From contig CAAGDD010000007.1 in NCBI GenBank assembly GCA_900768545.1, forward strand, positions 52,661 to 116,660: 64,000 nt of DNA, in the 5' to 3' direction. The translations under genes and the position numbers were made by a program. Positions 15,001 through 19,865 of this stretch are shown here, piece by piece. Numbering within the stretch: the stretch's first letter is position 1; the number at the start of each line of letters is the position of its first letter. The DNA is from Clostridia bacterium. GTDB taxonomy: Bacteria > Bacillota > Clostridia > Christensenellales > UBA1242. The notes under the pieces are model-generated. The model was not told where the DNA came from and did no database searches. It worked only from the letters and a program-made list of their open reading frames with translations.

Positions 15001-18000
15001 CGCAAACGGCACAATCCTTCAAGTGGGCGATGAATTTAGACTCAAAACAGGAAATTCTTTGACTTTGAAAGTTACACCTTCGACAGGATTCAAACTTTCA
15101 GAAAATGTTTTGATCAGTGATGAAAGTGTTGAAGTTTTGTCAAAAACAATCGAAGACGGAATTTTGACAATTGAAGTTTCAAACATCACAAAAGATGTTG
15201 AGTTTAGTTTTGAAACGATTGAACTTATAAATTCAATCACAATCACATTTGATGACTATCAAAACTTTGATCGTATCGTTGTTGACGGCAGAAGTTATGT
15301 TGATTTGACAGCGCTTGAAAACTTTAGCGTTCAAACAGGAAAAGTGTTTGAATTTTATGTAAAAACTCGATATGGATTTGTTATCAAAGATGCTCAAAGT
15401 AATGAGTTTACAGTCACTGCAAGTGCATCGACCGAAGAAGGCTATGAAGAGTTCACAAAAGTTTCGGTCAGTCAAATCTATGTTGACGGACAAGTTTTGA
15501 TTTCAAGTGAAAGACAAAAATTTGTCATAAAAGCTGAAGTTGTTTCTTATGACGAAAATCAAAACGAAATCTATGAACCAGCAAACGAAGCATTGATCAA
15601 AAAACAAAGCTCAGCGGGCGGAATCGAACTTGTAAAAGTTATTGAAGTTGAATATGAAACAGAAGTTACAATTAAATACAACAATTCAAGCATATTCAGT
15701 TTTGTAGGTTGGAGTTATGACAAGACAACAGTCATTAGTCGTGACAAAGAATTTGTTTACAAAACAGAACAAGATCAAACGATTTATGCTATCTTCTCAA
15801 AACTTAAATACACTATCACTTTGAGTGCGGCGGACAACTTTGAGTTGACCGAAGAAGCAGGTGGCGTAGAAAAAGTGGAATATCGAAAGGTTTACACTTC
15901 GTTCTATCGTCAAGACAGCAACGGAAACAAAGTTGAAATGACATCTTCTTCATTTGACATTTATTATGGCTCTGAAGAAACAATCTATGTTGACATTCCA
16001 AATGGATATACTTATGTTGGATATGGATATATGGAAAACGGAGTTTATACTCAAATCAATTCGACTCCATCTTCGGCAAGACAAATTAAATTTACAATTT
16101 CTTCTTATTCGCTCGACAAATCAAAAACAAATCTCGATATTTGTGTTGTGATTAGAGCACTTTACACAAGCATAAACTTCGAAAGTTTTGTTGATGTCAA
16201 TGGAGTAAAACTTGAAAACGAAGTTGGCATAATGAAACTTACAAATTCAAACAGCGACGATGCAAATAGTTATGGATATGCGGTCGGCTCGCGTGTTCAC
16301 TATCACAGCGACTCGTTTGAAAACGGGGAAGCAAAATCAAACACCGATTTTAGAGTGGTTGCTTTCACCGGTGATGAAATTTTTGTTAAAGTTAAGTGTG
16401 AAAGAGTCGGCTATGCGTTCAAGAGCATTACTTCAACAAACAAACAGTTGGCGATTGTTGAAATTCGTGATGTCGGCGAATATAAGACCTTTAAGATTAC
16501 AAACTTTACGGGGAACGGCGAAGATATTGATTTTGCAACAGTGACAGTTTTGTTTAAACCAAAAACAAATATTGTTGACCTTTCATTTGTTGATTCAAAC
16601 GGAAAAGTAAATGCGGGCGCGTTTACAGTTTCGCCAGAAGACGGAAACGAAGGAAAGGTTTGGACATCTGGTCGTGAATATTCTGGACTTACTGTTTCGG
16701 CTCTCACTGACACCGCGTTTGTGGTCAATGCGTATATTCGTGTTGGATACACAATCGACCTTTCAAATATCCAAATTGTTGACGAATCAAATATTATTGA
16801 TCGCTCGACAATCAGCGGCACAGTTTTGTCAATCAAAGACACCGGTTATGAAGCGAAAGTTTCATTTAAAGTGAACCGATATTTGGGAGTAACAAAGATC
16901 AACATTGTTGTTAAACCTTCGACTTACAAAGTTTTGCTCAAAGAACAAGACAAAGTTTTGGCACAAATTGACAATGTTGAATTTGGAAAACAATTAAATC
17001 TTGTAGATGTTGAAAATATCACTGTTTTGGACGATCGACTTGCCATTATCGGCGGAAAACTTAAGTCAGTTATTCCAAAACAAAACTTCAATTTTGAAGG
17101 ATATTTCACTCATCAAAATGGCGGCGGCGTGAGATATATTGATTCAAACGGCGACGCAATAAACGCTTGGAACGAAAGCGGATATCAACTCAACAAACAG
17201 ACAAACAAATATGAACTTGGCGAAGATGTTTACATCGACGAGTCAGGCGAAGTGGTCGTTTCACTTTACATTTATTGGTCATATTTGAAGACTCGAATTA
17301 GTTTTGAATTTGAGCCTGGCATTGTGACAAATTACACCGCTCAAGATATGATTGAAGGTGTTGATTGGTCAAATTCTTGGTTCTACAAGACATCTCCAAA
17401 TTATATTGAAGTGTCATTCAACACAAACATCAAGATCAACGCTCCAAAGCTTGACGGATATGGCTTCTTCAAATTTGTGATCAGTCAAAAGAATATTGAC
17501 GGAATTTTGCTCACCGACGCTGTGGCTTACACAGATTCGATTCCATGGTCAACAAATGACTATGACAAGATTGTTGAGTGCAACATCAAGCTTGTTTACT
17601 TCGCACAAATCGAAGTTGAAACTTTTGGTGGCGAAGGAAGCTTCAATATCATTCAAGATTACACAGAGCCACAAGCAAAGACAATGCTCGAAAAAGGCTA
17701 TGCAGACACTTCAAAGACATGTTCGATTGAAGCTGTGCCAGCCGACGGATATGACTTTGCTTATTGGATAGATTTGTCAACAAATGTTAGATATTCGACA
17801 AAGATTTTGACAAACTTGACCATTAAACAAAAGACAAGTTATATGCTCACATTGGGCGGCAAATCTTCGACTCTCAGTTTTGAACAATATAATCCACAAT
17901 TTGGTCAAATCACTGGCATAATTGTCGAATCTATGGACAATAGTTACAACGAATACACGCTTGGGCACTATGAATGGACTCACTTTATGAAAGATACAAA

Positions 18001-18997
18001 TCTCGTCACTGTTCGCGTGGGCGACAAGATCACATTTGTGATGAAAGTCGATTATGGCTTTGCTGTTTCGTGGGATAGAAAAGATATTAAGTTTAGCGAA
18101 TATCTTGGCGACAACACTTATTATTTTACAATGAAGATTTTGCCAGAAGACGCAGGAAAGACTGTTGAAATCAATCCAACTTTCCAAGACGAACTTTTGT
18201 CGATCTATGTAAATGCTGTTTTTGCTGACGGACAAGTGCGCGACGACGCGATCGATATGAATATCACTTCGGCAGCGGGAGAAGTTTTGTGCAACGGTCA
18301 AAAGACAAACTTCTTTACAATGCGTCACGGCATTGATGCAACAATCGATCCAAATGTCAAAGACAGATACAAAGTCGAAAAAGTCACTGTAAAAAATTAT
18401 GGCAGAACTTTTGAAAATGTTGACGGAATGTTTGAAGACGGCGTTGTAAAACTCAAAGACAAATTCTTGACCGACAATTTGATTATTGGAAATGTTGAAA
18501 TTACAATCGAGTTTTCAAGAAAAATGTGGGAAGATGTTGTCAGCGATCATTTTGTGGGCGAAGGAACGAAAAACAATCCTTATTTAATAAGATCAGAATA
18601 TGATTTGGCTATGATGATGAAACTTGTAAATTCTGGTGCAGAGAATGCGGACGGAGTTTTGTATAGAAAATGTTATTATTTACTTCAAAATGACATTGTT
18701 CTTGCAGAAAACTTCTGGACGCCTATTGGAACAGACGAAAACCCATTTGCGGGCAAGTTTGATTTCAAAGATCACAAAGTTTCAAGCATCTATTTGGCTT
18801 ATATCTATGAAAGAATCTCATATTATGGCTTGTTTGGAGTTATCGCAAAAGACGCTCAAATCACTTCAACTGGACCATCACTTTGGTATATTTATTTGAT
18901 AATTTCTATTATTTTGGTGGTTGTTGCGATTTTGGTGTTTATGATCGTATATTCAAAACGACGCAAAAAACAAAGAGAAGAGCTTTCAAAAATTTAA
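2..18997 (+). CDS. Giant cell-surface protein, at least 6331 aa (N-terminus cut by window edge)
   Basis: The frame is open from base 2 to a TAA at 18995-18997. The first residues are a hydrophobic signal-peptide core without the usual basic start, and only one base precedes the ATG, so the real start is probably outside the window. GLUG-like beta-helix segments lie at about residues 80-320 and 568-670 (GLFGYTGGG, GGIVGR, GLFGVTKNA). InlB/Flg_new-like modules lie at about 2040-2245, 4817-4897 and 5232-5277 (patterns such as YEFGGWFSDE and LTAKW). YDG/MBG-like modules lie at about 3415-3503, 3799-3890, 4179-4278 and 4387-4464 (KTYDGETSANI, KVFDNKDA). A last GLUG-like segment at about 6183-6287 is followed by a transmembrane helix at about 6296-6317 and a basic tail (YSKRRKKQREE). 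No LPXTG is present, so anchoring is by the membrane helix. These families occur in surface and adhesin-like proteins; the ligand is unknown. No enzyme domain was recognised. Confidence 0.85.
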   Translation: MLIFAFSFLGAYFVCDNSKTSDAGDAYAVSVNADTWDGVYPTSISDYDYKRDGDTNRYRIYTARGLAYFSHLVNDNNTQFSGCDIYLETNINLNFKEWTPIGNNSNSPFKGKFYGNGYKIYNPKLATTTDSLTSGLFGYTGGGTITNLTLENVDLSLLANIETVGLLVGNATDTYIQGCTTNLRSEPIFGNNFQAETFGGVVGKFAISNRGELKQCGLEGKLLAKNITQNFGGIVGRYVANGTAISQCYTNGQFALDNSGIDASQTFENPLAVGGIVGRSEASQNVAFSLDNSYVNCDLKMTNLKTTSYVGAFAGHTQKVNIKNVYFNGRLNYTSCRNMTYCDSVGLIDPDTTVQGKTTKGTGYYTEREKQIRYRYKTDENGEYVLDEDGNKILESYEVWVNVQKANPYSYVSKLNLGTITNFRYKYVDYGFNSGTNNGYYYTNKHRLARNGSFLYYGYDPTNSNTFNYTRELDEVYRVRPTSGDINKSPNYAYLAEYSLTSNSNVSQVLPSYKDFYEDSPSWDTWSTSVWKNNPYNNNGLIYLRWTDNVRKANNEPYYSADDNQLKGEGTQTNPYLISTAGDLGYFATNYENVYSKKTNAYYVLTNDIDLSGKNWLPIGNEKAPFSGVFDGNNYTISGLTCTFQQAKKYQGLFGVTKNAVIKNITIEKSKFINATSDGTYGVFAGKVCENSYFVNCKSVYNYQYFDDEKDDSDPNKPKVPIFGCIDANANLDSNIYVVYGVKNCSQTYDLQKDNFINPEDEVLLGNSNVVASSVLHFGYDVKVYRNGGTFYKASEANDITWGKTTYRYAKFEYTNSNGETKTSSNPYYGKIDIDYHFMIEKVDAGWNYIQQSIDSTIGQNLPALSNRYGEKDILIKQGYILTGYKLADETNQVLLSSSNDDHTFSLIDFDPFQNKIIAGLKPQWKYQRAKVKLYLNLLEKSWYKTELTKYAYDSIFKVDDRGEVYVEYDCEYDTFFNNLSFKNEFNKIRNGDSEIDDLYLMSYGYDSSGFATSINSPEYDCSGYVFVNNLDANNPFLCKAEWRADSQNNDYKVDFNFELENFSDKIYSYDFFDSITRQDYLYNSSNPTDSEKYLLLNDDGKSISTTYNTRFSDRRSRKIVYEIKLSPGYRLDMSGISTSPDAKELNDNGVFVTNYFDEGNNGDLNFGRPLISWKYSTIKTKEVDGRTYKSQNQYVYRFVFNNLVGDYLANLKVIRESQSIDTIINGDIAFGIGAKVTADKILIFDKEVGDFVEFNTAFGVDMDTKKLYVAYDYQNNRLVTSSNQFDSITLADKWFDDEGKLRLCYQINVNGTLKNEYYVYKKIEAGTSDNLCSASSNPITLSGGVDLYLSDGAGTLDSSNFIASWARKTDGTSHIHYYTSSSFTFLYSSENSDALFGKIYPNSRELNLSSDETKIYDSEVYNVTIQNTKTKVETDVSGVEIVSILKGAMYFDHIGQFFPKGLTSTSSPTPEAKIELLTKYTNASFQFQAVRKAVADGESEEVIYSNAAYSPMQAVSILQSGGRFTFDIVATDYFRFMNFDGSNPIKIKSSATDTSWNLKFVVTNPTCSSEAEEKTYTDNFNLNNTNILSYHSSSYYKKGTVENGETFAQDTYRVTLEYSGELKPGGYLCSFVCEDVKYSVDYDTKFVDHDENLKYSNEEFNITESNFVDESAADSQITTTLLRNDETDALPNHSDNILFSDNIKFNTTIGQYKGFSFLCWAFNDGSGLQYLENSNEFERLFSILNAQDEKTGDDRFKIKFYAIYERKQANITFESQYFFIENQDETYEENYTNIQISLNKPNITYKYSTADTQSGDLSNLKFEKQLGDEYYFVGYKILLKGENGLEDVLVTKDWQSDAPDVFSIYEFMKNKLSTDETIEAGSSWKIVPILKRKLADVYFHSGTGILADGKICLYNDGLNGIVYDEASNESTNRVFAVKDQIANSSLTLYSFLQWRELGSSMDIENFEDYSGSIEKVFNKRVGYHSPSKYYWGYHVYSEDDSVITGGTIDLSTISLDDTYFYRGSLTTKIHFYRIWTPSTYTIYFNAGKGYYQGDNAALEIDYDTDFNNTLIGEENLSEAVKRVGANTYREGYKLVGWNYNETRIFDNDGNLKDDDVVFIGGRYKVVGNITLDAVWIEGNYDVEIVTNDADSAKLNGQDLTNTKFVIKYAQTFENLSQDGENFNISLDDFAFERKGYIFDGFYTLDGGVKTKVTTKTEFDRNLKGANLSSGVILYVGWKFDESYLALDLNSTTFENKTFDKKISTYYLGSMFDSSNIVKIENFINSSTQTQLSLSANVTKSTLGISISSTNASVNSEQMSFVVKNAGTYYITLKFVIIDDAEFLNLGTVYEKTITFSVTCEKAVIDAEEIEKAFGDEAKLKNLQRLAENLVSKDSALLSCETLTAFINEYKKLDSTIADETNDEVYNYIKTKYYLLYHTNGNEFKKYKDWTYQQFVDERFAESEEYAQILKKSMFFDFYDSENEVTQMILDNDATKYNTLSLLSKHGADILSNVEDVTISAVRLFNYTNLTALSSPSVRIYFEDELKNYQTSFDENGAYIQVNAGYVYPQVLKIKNNSTRKSTYFNGQSDKFEIEWQANQAPVEIAGQNGQYYRIGQTKYFVSAKLYTSGAGQNDIDTDFSWTGDKNYLYFDEVRIFENDGDNYTEVTDLYRLALDEDDIFSILGVKGLVRLNLYSKYRTLLENSIEIGDVDRKMAQRSNLLKVSSVTYTDPDTNKSVTTTDTKALNVGSRFEVSNILMFEILSDSDNTLSIYANRLVTKMTFAIEDRFIGTNKYFGFNRWADNNSNNFEDGEVNPSYTNLADVTDVTFNFTYDTTDDTIAATTTAGHKYQGEVDSLFEIDYYAFFTDLVEAEYKLNFKGKEDRTDILKLGYSTQDNIYIPSQTGFSASSIKVVGLDYTTRLDYSEIFVGTDKVFRGLNIGFDASTATGQELLDGLKNYHQKVIFEMLWTMNDIKAEQYFTTYKTSTGSLEYFTYDSVANITNYNDEFFSYSYTWQKFDSGIWTTLSNGERLTFQSNGRYIDSGRYRLKIVAQVLPAYTSSIESGATSKSLDLNFELQFMRYQVTEVSLPENRSADYDAKDHLTDFTVGARYKSYNRETDSYDTDLQISSQYSKVGNMIFSALSNGAAVEKAINVGTYNISFVFDEELFDVSNISTDNMKFDFEILPIDVDLSKYKSTLDAFSKIFNETDPELSIIIYETQENIKINLLRQAGEDLGVYEIYFAGVSQEVKNNINYKFNDVMLFENGSLTAAASTTNIGKFEIKQSLELEIYYEESEAANLQFNFNNFDYQYEITNNAQLVIKNNSITVKTISLKLYDKAQKKDVSGEQLNILKALLGSIVPNFAGGTNAVRTSGTYYYSPVASDELKNYYPTIKFRDGYSITIVANSVDDFVVEKVFDGNDMQYFDLDKNEILDIDSYSGVYICARYTSVHVGENIKVVLWLESKNTSEDLSNYQLANTSTTGKITKLKTNLNATLDKSSYTFTEVTKSNVDELLSFTLTSTDGNDVTSLLYTGYYSIDFHLKNANVDQFDYVYKGSYNFEVTATFGDFEILSYNLPTLQIDLLSVEVSLGEGYVTTNAGQTIAASYERQITYDKFNLNINLLAYDGDTALANTTAVEGKYKLVLAQNLFENDSLKIVLKDNESSFVVLKMAGTLFARLDDQSVLTDNVYNKKTYKFVGDAENKTLKIYQDDTLLKQTTISFFTKNDEGVETIDNDVTFTTLSILTFDGLNQVTLAGNYLLKISTVSSKYANSAVFEIENNFVIDQKQIDVTKLDLTKSYDRRTDKNITQIDEVELGDSVAILARFDSVNVGETNGKLLLQGTDLKNYALSQTTFTNGMINKADATLTLTSTKFVYGDFKSSADIAFTITASSIVLPSEYTVLFDIENAQYSSANYLYAGTYNVLANIESDFYNVSYTTAQIEISKYVWNLNLTENGGMTLHYGDSDCFKNTFVQQLISTIGEHVDINFERESGSTIGFYRVTGGNIDGSTSQNYTFSVIDSSAYGYLQIKRANKGYYMLLSDEQTVSADDLQTGATAKLSYSGIAYDQVKLVSQNDQYYMRVSSLSYLQYFQDFALNLYYYNAETLLYELVTDEKVEGFGTNFSLVNNEIKNIGTYSVQTSDTTCENLNLRMGKQNATLYTFYIQIVPKQIYFKNSVVSKVFDNKDAIINYDDANTIFDGIYTKDTLSATITLKKGDAVARYVGSSLICEAKLIGDAAENYEIVYKSIDDSDVTGRIDRANIKVILNSSTYTYGEFTKDTKLKYEYQTDVDLTGYDNSSRNGLVIALNLNALDENYSTSNCLNAGVYSTRLAFGGEDFVLQSVIIDSKEYSLEDIDLTNLTCVVTVETKTLQIAQKSGGQSLSEIFTKTYDGETSANITDSDNNLLFDIVGIVGSDVVKVGSAYYAQATVGKSIKVNFDLLGADRANYVLDSLDYGTIKSIIVGLEFDYSKDGYNIISNVKRDSLQEISSLAFPFMTVSYLTSNSADANTISTRNFPTSLSGYTGHSFQYWIMTFDVQDGSTEKSQLESLIEKYSLQAQYNSLTEIYSVRVDNDEKSVRFLNALIGEENLLGYYYKQNNNIKIKFVPQWDENRYTLKVVIADWQTRKEITNGSFDVVIGSNTITNQTSWINNDMKFDSTVSIMFTAGDHTYYREFSSKAGKSLFGQEVGSRYILSAYKIDSDDTITIYVENQKVNVVLKIDDSQTKVENSQNTNFTKLANGNYTWTSDYFDFVNNNVTLKTIAQTISKTGFSLATLGGVTYDQFDSTTIASLVRSASSKEETITLSMTFGAEMVEITLDFGYEFEEGVSTKTLQVQYSSAFNTAAGWQDDLQREGYEFGGWFSDEMRVYGTDLVLTTDAITLTAKWTVKKYSVSFVAENGQILDASQNFDYDDQTQTYTFSGVPYQTQLTFTLSANSGYEISDAASWSEYFTLLISQDRTSADVTFTMPAIEDFIYSMLIEAKNNLITFAGEHIENVVANGTILQVGDEFRLKTGNSLTLKVTPSTGFKLSENVLISDESVEVLSKTIEDGILTIEVSNITKDVEFSFETIELINSITITFDDYQNFDRIVVDGRSYVDLTALENFSVQTGKVFEFYVKTRYGFVIKDAQSNEFTVTASASTEEGYEEFTKVSVSQIYVDGQVLISSERQKFVIKAEVVSYDENQNEIYEPANEALIKKQSSAGGIELVKVIEVEYETEVTIKYNNSSIFSFVGWSYDKTTVISRDKEFVYKTEQDQTIYAIFSKLKYTITLSAADNFELTEEAGGVEKVEYRKVYTSFYRQDSNGNKVEMTSSSFDIYYGSEETIYVDIPNGYTYVGYGYMENGVYTQINSTPSSARQIKFTISSYSLDKSKTNLDICVVIRALYTSINFESFVDVNGVKLENEVGIMKLTNSNSDDANSYGYAVGSRVHYHSDSFENGEAKSNTDFRVVAFTGDEIFVKVKCERVGYAFKSITSTNKQLAIVEIRDVGEYKTFKITNFTGNGEDIDFATVTVLFKPKTNIVDLSFVDSNGKVNAGAFTVSPEDGNEGKVWTSGREYSGLTVSALTDTAFVVNAYIRVGYTIDLSNIQIVDESNIIDRSTISGTVLSIKDTGYEAKVSFKVNRYLGVTKINIVVKPSTYKVLLKEQDKVLAQIDNVEFGKQLNLVDVENITVLDDRLAIIGGKLKSVIPKQNFNFEGYFTHQNGGGVRYIDSNGDAINAWNESGYQLNKQTNKYELGEDVYIDESGEVVVSLYIYWSYLKTRISFEFEPGIVTNYTAQDMIEGVDWSNSWFYKTSPNYIEVSFNTNIKINAPKLDGYGFFKFVISQKNIDGILLTDAVAYTDSIPWSTNDYDKIVECNIKLVYFAQIEVETFGGEGSFNIIQDYTEPQAKTMLEKGYADTSKTCSIEAVPADGYDFAYWIDLSTNVRYSTKILTNLTIKQKTSYMLTLGGKSSTLSFEQYNPQFGQITGIIVESMDNSYNEYTLGHYEWTHFMKDTNLVTVRVGDKITFVMKVDYGFAVSWDRKDIKFSEYLGDNTYYFTMKILPEDAGKTVEINPTFQDELLSIYVNAVFADGQVRDDAIDMNITSAAGEVLCNGQKTNFFTMRHGIDATIDPNVKDRYKVEKVTVKNYGRTFENVDGMFEDGVVKLKDKFLTDNLIIGNVEITIEFSRKMWEDVVSDHFVGEGTKNNPYLIRSEYDLAMMMKLVNSGAENADGVLYRKCYYLLQNDIVLAENFWTPIGTDENPFAGKFDFKDHKVSSIYLAYIYERISYYGLFGVIAKDAQITSTGPSLWYIYLIISIILVVVAILVFMIVYSKRRKKQREELSKI

Positions 18998-19041
18998 TAT
19001 TTAAGACAAGCTTATGAATATAATAGAGCAAGGAGGCAGTT

Positions 19042-19803
19042 ATGCAAAGTTTCCTTGCTTTATTTTTTTTAGGCATTTTGCAGGGCGTAACCGAGTTTTT
19101 GCCGGTGTCATCGTCGGGACATCTCGTGTTGTTTTCAAAAATTTTTGGAATAGATGAAAGTCTTTTTGTCAGTGTTGTTTTGCATTTTGCGACACTTTTG
19201 TCAATTTTGGTCATGCTTCGAAAAGAAGTTTGGCAAATCGTGCGTCACCCATTTTCAAAACTCTCGATTCAACTCATAGCCGCAACGATCCCAACTTGTT
19301 TGATTGTTTTAATATTAATGCCAATAGTTAAAAAGTCGTTTTCGGGAGTGATGTTGCCGCTTTGTTTTTTCTTGTGCGCGATTATTTTGCTTGTGGCGGA
19401 TATGCTGTCAAAAAAGAAGGCACAAAAACCTTTTGATCTTAAAACGGCGGTTATTATGGGGATCGCACAAGGCTTGGCAGTCTTTCCGGGGATATCTCGC
19501 TCTGGGACAACAATCTCTGCGGGACTTTTGGCGGGTGGCGACAAAAAAGAAACAGCAAAATTTTCGTTTTTGATGAGCATTCCAATCATTTTTCTGTCGC
19601 TTGTAATGGAAATTTTTGAGTTTTGCACAGGTGCAGAAAAAATCACTGTCAAATTTCTTCCACTTGCGTGCTCGTTTGTTGCGGCGTTCGTTGTTGGGAT
19701 TTTTGCAATAAAAATTATGTTAAAACTGACCGAAAGAGCAAATTTGAAGTGGTTTTCACTTTATTTAATTTTGATATCGATTTTGTCGCTATTTTTGATT
19801 TAA
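19042..19803 (+). CDS. uppP: Undecaprenyl-diphosphatase UppP (BacA family)
   Basis: Integral membrane phosphatase that converts undecaprenyl diphosphate to the monophosphate carrier used for peptidoglycan and wall-polymer export. The 253-aa length is normal. The first family motif is visible at residues 8-28 (LQGVTEFLPVSSSGHLVL), with the conserved Glu and the SSSGH serines and histidine. The second motif is near residues 147-160 (FPGISRSGTT), with the conserved Arg. Several hydrophobic helices run to the C-terminus. The ATG has a strong AGGAGG (19032-19037). A TATAAT lies at 19019-19024 without a good -35. No terminator was seen after the giant upstream gene, so read-through is possible. Confidence 0.96.
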   Translation: MQSFLALFFLGILQGVTEFLPVSSSGHLVLFSKIFGIDESLFVSVVLHFATLLSILVMLRKEVWQIVRHPFSKLSIQLIAATIPTCLIVLILMPIVKKSFSGVMLPLCFFLCAIILLVADMLSKKKAQKPFDLKTAVIMGIAQGLAVFPGISRSGTTISAGLLAGGDKKETAKFSFLMSIPIIFLSLVMEIFEFCTGAEKITVKFLPLACSFVAAFVVGIFAIKIMLKLTERANLKWFSLYLILISILSLFLI

Positions 19804-19865
19804 AAATATTGTCGAAATTGAATAATCAAACTTTTCAAAAAATATTTTAAATCACGGGAGATATC

